Assembly: GCF_005877905.1 (NCBI RefSeq) | Contig: NZ_SWDV01000029.1 | Span: 52,143-116,142, forward strand | From: Pseudomonas nicosulfuronedens | GTDB taxonomy: Bacteria; Pseudomonadota; Gammaproteobacteria; Pseudomonadales; Pseudomonadaceae | DNA length: 64,000 bases | Reading direction: 5' to 3' | Shown here: piece after piece, positions 30,785 through 40,460 of the stretch | Numbering within the stretch: the stretch's first letter is position 1 | Layout: every line of letters starts with the position of its first letter | The notes under the pieces: generated by a model | The model's input: the letters and a program-made list of their open reading frames with translations, nothing else | The model's database searches: none | Told to the model about the DNA's origin: nothing | Program-made: the position numbers and the translations under genes

Positions 30785-30817
30785 GATGGGTATCGCTGCG
30801 CTCCACACCATCCTACG
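30785..30817. repeat. Dispersed palindromic repeat, copy R4 (right arm only)
   Basis: GATGGGTATCGCTGCGCTCC then ACACCATCCTACG, matching the right arm of R2/R3 with one change. The left arm is absent. Located at the junction of the two syntenic blocks. Confidence 0.8.
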
Positions 30818-30886
30818 AGAGCGGCAGCGGCGGATAACCCACTCCGGGTGATCCGCCTTACGTGTTGCTATCGCCTGTCCCCGTAC

Positions 30887-30912
30887 AAAAACGCCGCCCC
30901 GAAGGGCGGCGT
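30887..30912 (-). terminator. Terminator of the mexAB-oprM operon
   Basis: Perfect stem ACGCCGCCC/GGGCGGCGT (30891-30899 with 30904-30912) with loop CGAA; on the minus strand followed by TTTT. It lies 12 bp after the oprM stop. Confidence 0.87.
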
Positions 30913-30924
30913 TGCTGTTTCCGA

Positions 30925-32382
30925 TCAGAACAATCGGCCTTCCGGCGCCTCGCTGGAGATCGGCTTGGCTTGAGCGGCCGTGGCCTGCCATCCGCCGCCG
31001 AGGGCCTTGTACAGGTTCACCTCGCTGGTCAGCTGGTTGAGGCGGTCGCTGATCAGCTGCTGCTGGGCACTGAACAGCGAACGCTGCGCGTCGAGCACGG
31101 TGAGGTAGTTATCCACACCGGTGCGGTAGCGCTTGTCGGCCAGGCGGTAGTACTCGCTGCTGGCGTCCACCAGCGCGCGCTGCGCCTGCAGCTGCTCGTT
31201 GAAGGTGCCACGGGCGGCAAGGCCATCGGCGACTTCGGAGAAGGCCGTCTGGATGGCTTTCTCGTACTGCGCGACGTTGATGTCCTTCTGCACCTTGGCC
31301 AGGTCCAGGCTCGCGCGCAGGCTGCCGGCGTTGAAGATCGGCAGGCTGATCGAGGGCTTGAACAGCCAGGTACCGGAACCGCCGTCGAACAGGCCACCGA
31401 GGTCTGGGCTCAGGGTACCGGCGTTGGCGGTCAGGCTGATGTTCGGGAAGAACGCCGCCCGCGCCGCGCCGATGTTGGCGTTGGCCGCCTTGAGCTGGTG
31501 CTCCGCCTCGAGGATGTCCGGGCGGCGCTGCAGCAGGTCGGAGGGCAGACCCGCCGGCACGGTGGCCAGCAGCTCGTCGGACAGCTGGCGGCCCTGGGGC
31601 AGGTCGCCCGGCAGACCGGAGCCAAGCAGCAGGACCAGCGCGTTCTGATCCTGTGCAACGAGACGGGTGTACTGCGCCAGGGTAGCCCGCGCGCTTTCCA
31701 CCTGGGTCTGCGACTGGCGCAGGTCCAGGGCCGAGGCGACCCCGACCTCGTAGCTGCGCTTGGTCAGGTCATAGCTCTTCTGGTACGTGCCCAGGGTGTT
31801 GCGGGTCAGCTCCAGCTGGGCCTGGTCGGCGCGCAGCGTCAGGTAGGCGTTGGCGACGTTGGCCACCAGGCTGGTCTGGGTGCTGCGACGGGCTTCTTCG
31901 GTGGCGAAGTACTGCTCCAGCGCCTGGTCACGCAGGGCGCGCAGGCGGCCGAACAGGTCGACTTCCCAGGAGGTGATCCCCAGGGTCGCGCCGTACTGGC
32001 TGCTGATCATCGAGCTGCCGGTCTGCGACAGGTCCGCCGGCAGGCGCTGGCGCGAGCCGTCGAAGCTGGCGTCCACCGCCGGGAACAGGTCAGCCCGCTG
32101 GATGCGGTACTGCGCCCGGTAGGCTTCGATGTTCAGTGCAGCGACGCGCAGGTCACGGTTGTTTTCCAGCGACACTTCGACCAGGCGCTGCAGTTGCGGG
32201 TCCTTGAAGAACTCGCGCCAGCCGATATCGGCGCCGGCATTGGCCGGCTGCGCCGCATCGTAGGCATCGCCCTGCGGATAGGCCGCGGCCACGGACGCCT
32301 CGGGGCGCTCGTAGTCGGGGATCAGCGAGCAGCCGGACAGCACGACTGCCGCGACCGCCAGGGACAAAAAGGACTTTCTCAT
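30925..32382 (-). CDS. oprM: Outer-membrane efflux channel OprM
   Basis: TolC-like outer-membrane lipoprotein that forms the exit duct for MexAB. 485 residues, the same length as PAO1 OprM. Signal peptide with lipobox LSGC (Cys18), two repeated OEP halves (for example [20 protein letters not shown] in the first and [19 protein letters not shown] in the second) and [15 protein letters not shown] between them. Starts one base after the mexB stop with AAGGGG as ribosome-binding sequence. Last gene of the operon. Confidence 0.97.
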   Translation of the reverse strand: MRKSFLSLAVAAVVLSGCSLIPDYERPEASVAAAYPQGDAYDAAQPANAGADIGWREFFKDPQLQRLVEVSLENNRDLRVAALNIEAYRAQYRIQRADLFPAVDASFDGSRQRLPADLSQTGSSMISSQYGATLGITSWEVDLFGRLRALRDQALEQYFATEEARRSTQTSLVANVANAYLTLRADQAQLELTRNTLGTYQKSYDLTKRSYEVGVASALDLRQSQTQVESARATLAQYTRLVAQDQNALVLLLGSGLPGDLPQGRQLSDELLATVPAGLPSDLLQRRPDILEAEHQLKAANANIGAARAAFFPNISLTANAGTLSPDLGGLFDGGSGTWLFKPSISLPIFNAGSLRASLDLAKVQKDINVAQYEKAIQTAFSEVADGLAARGTFNEQLQAQRALVDASSEYYRLADKRYRTGVDNYLTVLDAQRSLFSAQQQLISDRLNQLTSEVNLYKALGGGWQATAAQAKPISSEAPEGRLF

Positions 32383-32383
32383 A

Positions 32384-35300
32384 TCAATGCCCCTTCTCGG
32401 TGGCTTCCTGTTCCTTGGACAGCTGGTCCTTGAACAGGGTACTGACCACCACGTAGAACAGCGGTACCCAGAAGATCGCGAGGATGGTGGCAGTGATCAT
32501 GCCGCCGATCACGCCGGTACCGATTGCGTGCTGGCTGCCGGAACCGGCGCCGGTGGAGATCGCCAGCGGCAGCACGCCGAGGACGAAGGCCAGGGAGGTC
32601 ATGACGATCGGCCGCAGACGCATCCGGCACGCCTCGATGGCGGCCTCGACGATGGGCTTGCCCTCTCGTTCGTGGAGTTCCTTGGCGAATTCCACGATGA
32701 GGATGGCGTTCTTCGCCGACAGACCGATGGTCGTCAACAGGCCCACCTGGAAGAACACGTCGTTGGACAGCCCGCGCATGGAAGTCGCCAGCAAGGCACC
32801 GATGACGCCCAGGGGCACCACCAGCATCACCGAGAACGGAATCGACCAACTCTCGTACAGCGCCGCCAGGCAGAGGAACACCACGATCAGCGACAGGGCA
32901 TAGAGCGCCGGCGCTTGCGACCCGGACAGCCGTTCCTCGTAGGACAGGCCGGTCCAGGAGTAGCCAACGCCCTTGGGCAACTGCTTGACAATCTCCTCGA
33001 CCGCCGCCATGGCCTCGCCAGTGGATCGGCCCGGGGCCGGTTCACCGAGGACTTCCATGGCCGGCACGCCGTTATAGCGCGCCAGCTTCGGCGAACCGTA
33101 GCTCCACTCGCCGGTGGCGAAGGCACTGAACGGCACCATCTCGCCGGCACTGTTGCGCACGTACCACTTGTCCAGGTCTTCCGGGCTCATCCGCGCATTC
33201 GGGCGACCTTGCAGGTAGACCTTCTTCACCCGACCACGGTCGATGAAGTCGTTGACGTAGTTCGAACCCCAGGCGATGGACACGGTGGTGTTGATGTCCG
33301 ACAGGGACACGCCCAGCGCGCTGGCTTTCTCGTCGTCGATCAGCAGCTGGTACTGCGGTTCGTCGTTCAGACCGTTGGGGCGCACGCGTTGCAGGGCCGG
33401 GTTCTGCGAGGCCATACCGAGGAACTGGTTGCGCGCCTGCATCAGCACTTCGTGGCCGACGCCGGCCTGGTCCTGGAGGAAGATGTCGAAGCCCACTGCG
33501 TTACCCAGTTCGAGTACCGCCGGCGGGGCGAAGGCGAACACCATCGCGTCCTTGAAGCTGAAGAAGTGCATCTGCGCACGCTGGGCCAGCGCGAACACGC
33601 TGTTCTCCGCGCCCGGACGCTCTTCCCAGGGCTTGAGCATGATGAACGCCATGCCCGAACTCTGGCCGCGGCCGGCGAAGTTGAAGCCGGTCACGGTGAA
33701 CACCGAGGCGACCGAGCTGCTTTCCTTCTCCAGCAGGTACTCACGCATCGAGTCCACCACCACCTGGGTGCGCTCGGCGGACGAACCGGCCGGGGTCTGC
33801 ACCTGGGCGAACAGCACGCCCTGGTCCTCGTCGGGGAGGAACGCGGTGGGGATGCGGGTGAACAGGTAGATCATGCCGCCGAGGATCAGCACGTACATCA
33901 GCAGGTACGGCATGCGGTGCTTGAGGATCGAGGTGACGCCACGCTCGTAGCCGTGGGTGGTGGCGAGGAACTTGCGGTTGAACCAACCGAAGAAGCCGCG
34001 TTTGTGCTCGCCGTGGTCACCCTTCTCGATGGGTTTGAGCATGGTGGCGCAGAGCGCCGGGGTCAGGATCAGCGCCACGATCACCGACAGGGCCATGGCC
34101 GAGACGATGGTGATGGAGAACTGGCGGTAGATCACCCCGGTGGAGCCGCCGAAGAAGGCCATTGGCAGGAATACTGCCGAGAGCACCATGGCGATACCCA
34201 CCAGCGCACCCTGGATCTGGCCCATGGACTTGCGCGCCGCCTCACGGGGCGACAGGCCTTCCTCGGCCATCACCCGCTCGACGTTTTCCACCACCACGAT
34301 GGCGTCGTCCACCAACAGGCCGATCGCCAGCACCATGCCGAACATGGTCAGGGTGTTGATCGAGAAGCCGAAGGCGGCGAGTACACCGAAGGTGCCCAGC
34401 AGTACCACCGGCACGGCGATCGTCGGGATCAGCGTGGCGCGGAAGTTCTGCAGGAACAGGTACATCACCAGGAACACCAGCAGGATCGCTTCGCCCAGGG
34501 TCTTCACCACCTCATGGATGGAGGCGGAGACTACCGGGGTGGTGTCGTACGGGTAGACGATCTTCATGCCCTGCGGGAAGAACGGCTCCAGCGTGGCCAG
34601 GGTGGCACGGATCGATTTGGCGGTATCCAGCGCGTTGGCGCCGGTAGCCAGCTTGATCGCGATACCCGAGGCCGGTTTGCCGTTGAACTGGGCGTTGATG
34701 CTGTAGTCCTGGCCACCCAGGGCAACGTCGGCGACGTCTTTCAGGCGAACCTGGGAGCCGTCGGCGTTGACCTTGAGCAGGATTTCCTTGAACTGCTCGG
34801 CACTCTGCAGGCGGGTCTTGCCGATGATGGTGGCGTTGAGCTGCTGCCCCTTCACCGCAGGCAGGCCACCCAGTTGCCCGGAGGAAATCTGCACGTTCTG
34901 CGCCTGGATCGCCGTCTTCACGTCGCCCGGGGTCATCTGGAAGCTGTTGAGCTTCGCCGGGTCCAGCCAGATACGCATGGCGTACTGCGAACCGAACACC
35001 TGGAAGTCGCCCACGCCAGCGGTCCGCGACAGCGGGTCCTGGATGTTGGAGACGATGTAGTTCGACAGGTCTTCCTTGGTCATGCTGCCGTCTTCGGAGA
35101 CGACGCCGACCACCATCAGGAAGTTCTTCACCGCCTTGGTCACGCGGATGCCCTGTTGCTGCACTTCCTGCGGCAGGAGCGGCGTGGCCAGCTGCAGCTT
35201 GTTCTGCACCTGGACCTGGGCGATGTCAGGGCTGGTGCCCTGGTCGAAGGTCACGGTGATGGTCATGCTGCCATCGGAGTTGGACTCCGAGGAGATGTAG

Positions 35301-35527
35301 CGCAGATGGTCGAGACCGTTCATCTGCTGCTCGATGACCTGCACCACGGTGTCCTGCACCGTTTCGGCAGAGGCGCCCGGGTAGCTCACCTGGATGGCGA
35401 TGGCCGGCGGGGCAATGGCCGGGTACTGGTTCACCGGCAACTTGAGGATCGACAGACCGCCCGCCAGCATGATCACCAGGGCGATCACCCAGGCGAAGAT
35501 GGGCCGGTCAATGAAAAACTTCGACAT
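32384..35527 (-). CDS. mexB: RND multidrug efflux transporter MexB
   Basis: Trimeric inner-membrane proton/drug antiporter. 1047 residues with the AcrB/MexB pattern: N-terminus [20 protein letters not shown], two large periplasmic loops, and the proton-relay aspartate pair in TM4 ([18 protein letters not shown]) with the lysine in TM10. Near the end, [19 protein letters not shown] is typical. The strong similarity to MexB rather than MexD/F/Y types, together with gene order and mexR, supports the name. Lies 15 bp after mexA. Confidence 0.97.
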   Translation of the reverse strand: MSKFFIDRPIFAWVIALVIMLAGGLSILKLPVNQYPAIAPPAIAIQVSYPGASAETVQDTVVQVIEQQMNGLDHLRYISSESNSDGSMTITVTFDQGTSPDIAQVQVQNKLQLATPLLPQEVQQQGIRVTKAVKNFLMVVGVVSEDGSMTKEDLSNYIVSNIQDPLSRTAGVGDFQVFGSQYAMRIWLDPAKLNSFQMTPGDVKTAIQAQNVQISSGQLGGLPAVKGQQLNATIIGKTRLQSAEQFKEILLKVNADGSQVRLKDVADVALGGQDYSINAQFNGKPASGIAIKLATGANALDTAKSIRATLATLEPFFPQGMKIVYPYDTTPVVSASIHEVVKTLGEAILLVFLVMYLFLQNFRATLIPTIAVPVVLLGTFGVLAAFGFSINTLTMFGMVLAIGLLVDDAIVVVENVERVMAEEGLSPREAARKSMGQIQGALVGIAMVLSAVFLPMAFFGGSTGVIYRQFSITIVSAMALSVIVALILTPALCATMLKPIEKGDHGEHKRGFFGWFNRKFLATTHGYERGVTSILKHRMPYLLMYVLILGGMIYLFTRIPTAFLPDEDQGVLFAQVQTPAGSSAERTQVVVDSMREYLLEKESSSVASVFTVTGFNFAGRGQSSGMAFIMLKPWEERPGAENSVFALAQRAQMHFFSFKDAMVFAFAPPAVLELGNAVGFDIFLQDQAGVGHEVLMQARNQFLGMASQNPALQRVRPNGLNDEPQYQLLIDDEKASALGVSLSDINTTVSIAWGSNYVNDFIDRGRVKKVYLQGRPNARMSPEDLDKWYVRNSAGEMVPFSAFATGEWSYGSPKLARYNGVPAMEVLGEPAPGRSTGEAMAAVEEIVKQLPKGVGYSWTGLSYEERLSGSQAPALYALSLIVVFLCLAALYESWSIPFSVMLVVPLGVIGALLATSMRGLSNDVFFQVGLLTTIGLSAKNAILIVEFAKELHEREGKPIVEAAIEACRMRLRPIVMTSLAFVLGVLPLAISTGAGSGSQHAIGTGVIGGMITATILAIFWVPLFYVVVSTLFKDQLSKEQEATEKGH

Positions 35528-35542
35528 TACGAATCCCCTTGA

Positions 35543-36700
35543 TTAACCCTGCTTGGCCGGTTCGGCGGCGGCGGGCTTGTCGGCGGCACCAGCGGTGGGC
35601 GCCACGTTCTTCGCGGGTACGGCCTTGGCCTGGGCGCCCGGCTGGACGTACTGCAGGCCTTCGGTGATCAGGCGATCGCCCGGCTTCAGGCCATCGCTGA
35701 CCAGCCAATAGGCACCGACGGTGCGATCGGCCTTGATGGTGCGCAGTTCGACCTTGTCCTCGGCGTTGAGCACCAGCGCGGTCGCCATGCCACGGAAGTC
35801 ACGGGTCACGCCCTGTTGCGGCGCCAGGATGGCCTGCTTCTTGATGCCTTCTTCCAGCTGCGCATGGACGAACATGCCCGGCAGCAGCTCCTTGTTCGGG
35901 TTGGGGAAGATGGCGCGCACGGTCACCGAACCGGTGCCCTGGTCGACCGACACTTCGGAGAACTCCAGCTTGCCCTCGACGGGGTACTCGGAGCCGTCTT
36001 CCAGGAACAGCTTGACCTTGGCGGCGTTTTCGCCAGCCTTCTCCAGCTGCCCGGCCGCCAGTTCGCGGCGCAGGCGGATCAGCGAAGTGGAGGACTGGGT
36101 GACGTCGACGTAGATCGGGTCCAGTTGCTGCACGGTGGCCAGTGCAGTGGCCTGGCCGTTCTGCACCAGGGCGCCTTCGGTCACGCTGGAGCGGCCAATG
36201 CGACCGGAGATCGGCGAATAGACCTTGGTGTAGCGCACGTTGATCTGGGCGCTGTCGACGGTGGCCTTGGCCTGCAGGTAGGCGGCCTGGGCGTCAGCGT
36301 ATTGCTGCTTGCTCACCGCCTCGTCCTTGACCAGTTCCTTGTAGCGCTCGGCCTGCTGCTGGGTGGAAACCAGGTTGGCCTGGGCGCTCTGCAGCGTCGC
36401 CTGATAGGTGGCCGGGTCGATCTGGTACAGCTGCTGGCCTTCCTTGACGTCACTGCCTTCCTTGAACAGGCGCTTGAGGATGATGCCGTTCACCTGTGGG
36501 CGAACTTCGGCAATGCGATACGCGGTAGTACGGCCCGGCAGTTCGGTGCTCAGGGTGACTTCCTGCGGCTGCAGGGTCACCACACCGACCTCGGGGATCT
36601 GCTTCTCCTGCGGGGCCTGGGCTTTGTCGCAGCCGGCAAGAGTGGCCATGGCGACGAGCAGGGCCGGGACCAGGGCGCGCATGGCTGGCTTTCGTTGCAT
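35543..36700 (-). CDS. mexA: Membrane-fusion protein MexA
   Basis: Periplasmic lipoprotein adaptor joining MexB and OprM. 385 residues from the ATG at 36700 (MQRKPAMRALVPALL); an upstream in-frame ATG at 36766 would hide the signal. Lipobox LAGC (Cys24), then the beta-barrel, lipoyl and helical hairpin domains (EVRPQVNGIILKRLFKEGSD, VRYTKVYSPISGRIGRSSVT) and a Lys/Ala-rich C-terminus. First gene of the operon, with a 270-bp regulatory gap to the divergent mexR. Confidence 0.97.
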   Translation of the reverse strand: MQRKPAMRALVPALLVAMATLAGCDKAQAPQEKQIPEVGVVTLQPQEVTLSTELPGRTTAYRIAEVRPQVNGIILKRLFKEGSDVKEGQQLYQIDPATYQATLQSAQANLVSTQQQAERYKELVKDEAVSKQQYADAQAAYLQAKATVDSAQINVRYTKVYSPISGRIGRSSVTEGALVQNGQATALATVQQLDPIYVDVTQSSTSLIRLRRELAAGQLEKAGENAAKVKLFLEDGSEYPVEGKLEFSEVSVDQGTGSVTVRAIFPNPNKELLPGMFVHAQLEEGIKKQAILAPQQGVTRDFRGMATALVLNAEDKVELRTIKADRTVGAYWLVSDGLKPGDRLITEGLQYVQPGAQAKAVPAKNVAPTAGAADKPAAAEPAKQG

Positions 36701-36890
36701 ATCGTTGTCCTCGTGAGCAAAGCATCCGGTTTGGCTGTGGGCTTGCCGGTCCGGAAAAGCTGGCAAAAATACTTACATTCAGCCGTGTTTGTAAACGTCC
36801 GAAAGCCCTGAGGGAAAACTACTGAAACGATTTAGCCATAGGCCGATATCGCAGTAGGTTTCCCGCAAGGCAGTCGCGGCGACGAACAAA

Positions 36891-36905
36891 GTTGATAACA
36901 TCAAC
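36891..36905. promoter_or_regulatory. MexR operator site 1
   Basis: GTTGA-TAACA-TCAAC: inverted GTTGA half-sites with a 5-base gap, the pattern described for MexR sites in P. aeruginosa. Lies in the mexA-mexR gap. Confidence 0.75.
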
Positions 36906-36922
36906 TAAAATACGAAAAAATG

Positions 36923-36937
36923 GTTGAGCCAATCAAC
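36923..36937. promoter_or_regulatory. MexR operator site 2
   Basis: GTTGA-GCCAA-TCAAC, again a 5-base gap, with its centre 32 bp from that of site 1, about three helical turns. Both sites lie upstream of the chosen mexR start and would repress both divergent promoters. Confidence 0.75.
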
Positions 36938-36970
36938 CTGATTTACACAAGACTTACCGTGACCGAGCCA

Positions 36971-37405
36971 ATGACCCATAGCGTGAATCCCGACCTGCCA
37001 CAGACCCTGATGAAGGTCCTCGACCACTTGCGCGAGAGCCTCCAGGACGAACTGTGTGCCGAGGGCATCGACCTCACGCCACCGGACATCCGCCTGCTCG
37101 AACTCATCGGTGCCGACGCCGGCCAGAGCCTGCAGAGCCTCGGCCGCAAGATGTGCCGCGACAAGGCACTGGTGACCCGCAAGATCCGCGAGATGGAGAC
37201 CCTGGGCCTGGTTCGCCGCGAGCGCAACCCGGACGACCAGCGCAGCTTCCAGCTGTTCCTTACCGAGTCCGGAAGCCGTATCGAAGAGCGCACCCAGGCC
37301 ATCCTCGCACGTACCCATGACAGTCTGTTCGCGCCGCTGGACGACGAGGAGCAACGCACCCTCACCCAGCTCCTGCGGCAGTGCCTGCAGGGGCACGCCG
37401 ACTGA
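36971..37405 (+). CDS. mexR: MarR-family repressor MexR
   Basis: Dimeric winged-helix repressor of mexAB-oprM and of itself. 144 residues from the ATG at 36971 (MTHSVNPDLPQTLMKVL), aligning with the N-terminus of PAO1 MexR. An in-frame ATG at 36920 would add 17 residues, but it has no ribosome-binding sequence and its codons overlap operator site 2. Recognition part: LQSLGRKMCRDKALVTRKIR, then the wing RRERNPDDQRSFQLFLT; the CRDKAL block is identical to the known protein. PAO1 MexR is redox-sensitive through Cys30 and Cys62; here a Cys in DELCAEG and one in RKMCRDK are at equivalent places, so that control is probably kept. Confidence 0.95.
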   Translation: MTHSVNPDLPQTLMKVLDHLRESLQDELCAEGIDLTPPDIRLLELIGADAGQSLQSLGRKMCRDKALVTRKIREMETLGLVRRERNPDDQRSFQLFLTESGSRIEERTQAILARTHDSLFAPLDDEEQRTLTQLLRQCLQGHAD

Positions 37406-37416
37406 CCGCACAAACG

Positions 37417-37442
37417 AAAACGCCGGCATTCGCCGGCGTTTT
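37417..37442. terminator. Bidirectional terminator between mexR and the YceI gene
   Basis: Perfect 11-bp stem AAAACGCCGGC/GCCGGCGTTTT (37417-37427 with 37432-37442), loop ATTC, with T-runs on both strands. Serves the convergent genes. Confidence 0.88.
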
Positions 37443-37456
37443 CACTTCCTTGCGTC

Positions 37457-38032
37457 TTACTGACGCACCCCTTCTACCGACAGGGTCAGCTCGACTTCCT
37501 GGGAAGCCGGGCCGAGATCGCGCTGGATATTGAAGTCCTTCAGCTTAAGGGTGGTGGTGCCGAGGAAGCCGGCACGGTAGCCGCCCCACGGGTCATCGCC
37601 CTGGCCGATCAGTTCAGCCTTGATGGTGACCGGCTTGGTTACGCCGTTCAGGGTCAGGTTGCCGGTGATCTCGGCGTTCTTGCCATCGGCCTTCACGGCG
37701 GTGGATTCGAAGGTCGCGGTCGGGTTCTTCGAGACGTTCAGGAAGTCCGGGCTGCGCAAGTGCTTGTCACGCTCGGCGTGATTGGAGTTCACGCTGTTGG
37801 TGTTGATGGTCACCTTGACCTTGTCGGCAGACGGGTTCTTCTCGTCGAAGGTGAAGGCACCGTCGAAATCGTCGAAGCGGCCGTACAGCCAGCTGTAACC
37901 CAGGTGCTTGATGCGGAATTCGATGAAGGCGTGCTGGCCTTCCTTGTCGATCTTGTAGTCCGCGGCCATGGCCTGGCCAGCGGAGAACAGGGCGGTACCC
38001 AGCGCCAGAGCGGCGAACGTCTTCTTCAGCAT
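37457..38032 (-). CDS. YceI-family periplasmic protein (PasP-like)
   Basis: Exported lipocalin-like protein of the YceI family, which bind polyisoprenoid lipids. 191 residues from the ATG at 38032 ([20 protein letters not shown]) with GGGAG upstream; signal peptide cleaved after AMA (about residue 23). Family blocks: [50 protein letters not shown]. The PAO1 orthologue (PA0423) was described as the secreted protease PasP; catalytic residues cannot be confirmed here. Transcribed after the cytochrome b561 gene with 28 bp between them. Confidence 0.9.
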   Translation of the reverse strand: MLKKTFAALALGTALFSAGQAMAADYKIDKEGQHAFIEFRIKHLGYSWLYGRFDDFDGAFTFDEKNPSADKVKVTINTNSVNSNHAERDKHLRSPDFLNVSKNPTATFESTAVKADGKNAEITGNLTLNGVTKPVTIKAELIGQGDDPWGGYRAGFLGTTTLKLKDFNIQRDLGPASQEVELTLSVEGVRQ

Positions 38033-38060
38033 TGAAGCAATCTCCCTTTGGGGTGAGGTG

Positions 38061-38615
38061 TTATTTCGCGGCACGACCGAGCATGCGTACCAGGGTCGCA
38101 TCGCGGTCGAAGAAATGATGTTTGAACGCCGCCAGGGCGTGCAGCACGGCCAGCACCACCAGGCCCCAGGCCAGGTAGAGGTGGATCGCGCCGGCGATGT
38201 CGGCCTGGTCGGTGATGCCGCTCAGGGTCGCGGGCACATCGAACCAGCCGAAAACGCTGATGGGCTTACCCTCGGCGGTGGAGATCAGGTAACCGGCGAT
38301 GATCACGGCGAACAGCAGCGCGTAGAGCGCCAGGTGGCCGAGCTTGGTCGCCACGCGGGTCATCTGGCCATGATTGGCTGGAGCCGGCGGCGCCGGGCTG
38401 ATGAAGCGCCAGAGCACGCGCACGATCAGGGCGATCGCCAGCAGGATGCCGATGCTTTTATGGATTTCCGGAGCGCGGTGGTACCAGGTGTCGTAGTAGT
38501 CCAGCTCGCGCATCCACAGGCCAAGGCCGAACAGGCCGAACACCACCAGCGCACTGCCCCAGTGCAGGAACAGGCTGACCAGTCCGTAACGAGCGGGGGA
38601 ATTACGCCATTGCAT
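38061..38615 (-). CDS. Cytochrome b561 family protein
   Basis: Inner-membrane dihaem cytochrome, probably passing electrons from quinol to periplasmic or oxygen-related acceptors. 184 residues from the ATG at 38615 ([20 protein letters not shown]). Four membrane spans and the expected histidines: [16 protein letters not shown], and the pair in [20 protein letters not shown] followed by KHHF. Paired with the YceI gene on the same strand, an arrangement that recurs widely in proteobacteria. A longer frame upstream lacks family support. Confidence 0.92.
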   Translation of the reverse strand: MQWRNSPARYGLVSLFLHWGSALVVFGLFGLGLWMRELDYYDTWYHRAPEIHKSIGILLAIALIVRVLWRFISPAPPAPANHGQMTRVATKLGHLALYALLFAVIIAGYLISTAEGKPISVFGWFDVPATLSGITDQADIAGAIHLYLAWGLVVLAVLHALAAFKHHFFDRDATLVRMLGRAAK

Positions 38616-38746
38616 CGATCGACATCCTTGAAACGGGAATTCAAGACTAGCGGCTAATCCATCGAATAAAAGCAGAAAATCCTGCTTTGAAACATCGACT
38701 GACAAGATAGGTCACGCTTGAAACGCCCGTCCCAGAGCCAGATACG

Positions 38747-38774
38747 ACAATGCCGGCTTTCGCCGGCATTGTCT
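38747..38774 (-). terminator. Terminator-like hairpin after the amine oxidase gene
   Basis: Perfect 12-bp stem GACAATGCCGGC/GCCGGCATTGTC (38747-38758 with 38763-38774), loop TTTC, 17 bp after the stop at 38792. No clear U-run, so it may be partial. Confidence 0.6.
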
Positions 38775-38791
38775 GGGTGCAACCGATCAGA

Positions 38792-40270
38792 TCAGAACGG
38801 CAGCCAGGACATGATGCCCTTCTTCTCGCCCTTGGCCTCTCCCGGCTTGTCGCTGGCGGCCGGAGCCGGAGCCTTGGTTTCCAGCACCGGGGCCTTGCCC
38901 GACTGCAGGTCGCGCACCTGGCTGGCCGCGCGCTTGCCGCTGCGCAGGGCGCCTTCGATGGTGCCCGGATACAGCGCATCGGTGTGCTCGCCGGCGAACA
39001 CCACGCGGCCCACCGGACGCTCCCAGACACGCCAGAAGTTAGTGACGTCGCCTGGGCCGTAGGTCACGTAGGAACCGCCGGTGCCGGCGTCAGCGCTGTA
39101 GCGACGCATCTCGTAGCCGTCGTACGCACCGCGCATCTTCGGGTAGTACTTGTTCATGCGGATCAGCACCTGCTCCAGTACCTGGCGATCACCGAAGGCC
39201 TGCATGACACGGGCGTTGTCGCCGGACAGGTTGATCAGCACGTTGGCGCCGCCCTTCACCGCAGGCTCGACCCAGATCATACCCAGGCCCTGGTCGCTGA
39301 AGATCTCGCCGGACAGGCGCGACTTGTCGTCCCACACCGGGCGCTTGAACTTCATCAGGATCTGGTCGCGCCAGGCATAGGGCATGTTGGTGATCGAAGA
39401 CTGCTGCGGCGCGGTCAGGCCCGGGGTCATCGGGATCTTGCCGACGGCCGCCAGCGGCACGCTCAGTACCACGTAGTCGGCGCTGTAGCCGGTGGCACCG
39501 ACCTTGACGGTCACGCCGTCCTTGTCCTGAGTGATACCGGTGACCTTGGCATTGGTCTTGATGGTCTTGATCTGCTTGGCGAAGGCCTGGGCCAGCACCT
39601 GGCTGCCACCGGGCAGGCGCGAGGCGCGCATGTCACGGTCATCGACGTTGCGGTACACGCGCCCCTGCTGGGCGAAGTACAGCAGCGACAGGCGCGAAGG
39701 CTCTTCATAGTGGGAGCGGATGCGCTGGTTGACCAGCAGGCGTGCCACCGGCGAGAGGTTCAGCTTGTCCAGCCAGCGGGCGACGGTCAGCGCGTCCAGG
39801 GCCTGGGTGGTCTTGGTTGCCAGCGGGTTGAGCGGGTCATCGATGGAGGCCGACAGGTCGTCCAGGGACTTCTCGAAGCGCTCCAGGTCAGCGGCGACGG
39901 CGGGCATCTTGGCCTTCAGGTCGGTACTGGTGTAGTAGACGCCATCGATCAGATAGCTCGGGGTACGGACAAAGTCCGGCGCCGGCACCGAATTGACCTT
40001 CAAGGTGTCCAGGTAGCCATTGAGGGTCGGCTGAACCTTCTTGTTGCCGATCCACTCGCTGGTGGCCAGGCCGGAACGACCACCCACCTGCGGCTTGGCT
40101 TCCAGCAGGGTGACCTGCCAGCCGGCCTGCTGCAGCTCATAGGCCGAGGAAAGGCCGGCGAGACCGCCACCGATCACGATGGCCGTCGGTTGTTTGTCCT
40201 TGCCCAGCGCCACCGCGCTGAACGCCCCCAGAGCGACCAGCGCAGCAGCGCGCAGCCATCCCATCTTCAT
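38792..40270 (-). CDS. Flavin-dependent amine oxidase-like protein
   Basis: Predicted FAD oxidoreductase of the monoamine oxidase family, 492 residues. After a hydrophobic leader that looks like a signal peptide (residues 1-22, LRAAALVALGAFSAVAL) comes the dinucleotide-binding IVIGGGLAGLSSAYELQQAG, then VTLLEAKPQVGGRSG. The FAD-binding C-terminal signature is VFAGEHTDALYPGTIEGALR, and GKRAASQV follows. The C-terminus is Pro/Ala/Lys-rich. Substrate unknown. Orthologue of PA0421 by position. Divergent from bioA, about 190 bp apart. Confidence 0.88.
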   Translation of the reverse strand: MKMGWLRAAALVALGAFSAVALGKDKQPTAIVIGGGLAGLSSAYELQQAGWQVTLLEAKPQVGGRSGLATSEWIGNKKVQPTLNGYLDTLKVNSVPAPDFVRTPSYLIDGVYYTSTDLKAKMPAVAADLERFEKSLDDLSASIDDPLNPLATKTTQALDALTVARWLDKLNLSPVARLLVNQRIRSHYEEPSRLSLLYFAQQGRVYRNVDDRDMRASRLPGGSQVLAQAFAKQIKTIKTNAKVTGITQDKDGVTVKVGATGYSADYVVLSVPLAAVGKIPMTPGLTAPQQSSITNMPYAWRDQILMKFKRPVWDDKSRLSGEIFSDQGLGMIWVEPAVKGGANVLINLSGDNARVMQAFGDRQVLEQVLIRMNKYYPKMRGAYDGYEMRRYSADAGTGGSYVTYGPGDVTNFWRVWERPVGRVVFAGEHTDALYPGTIEGALRSGKRAASQVRDLQSGKAPVLETKAPAPAASDKPGEAKGEKKGIMSWLPF

Positions 40271-40460
40271 CGAGCCGATCCCCAGAAAAGTGCAAAGGCG
40301 CGAAGCATACGTCAGCGCCAGATGGCCGAATAGCCGTCTTGGTCGGCAACCTACGGCATGTGTCGTAGGACGTGTCCTTGTTCATCTCAGGTGCATTGAA
40401 TAGGCTTGCGCGATCCGGGCAAGTCGACACGGACATGCCGCCATCAGTAAGGAGCAGCCC

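Noticed and set aside
32387..35542. Plus-strand open frame of 1051 codons opposite mexB
   Set aside because: His/Gln/Arg-rich antisense artefact of high GC3; mexB on the minus strand is unmistakable.
36920..36970. Upstream ATG extension of mexR
   Set aside because: No ribosome-binding site, overlaps a MexR operator, and adds residues absent from MexR.
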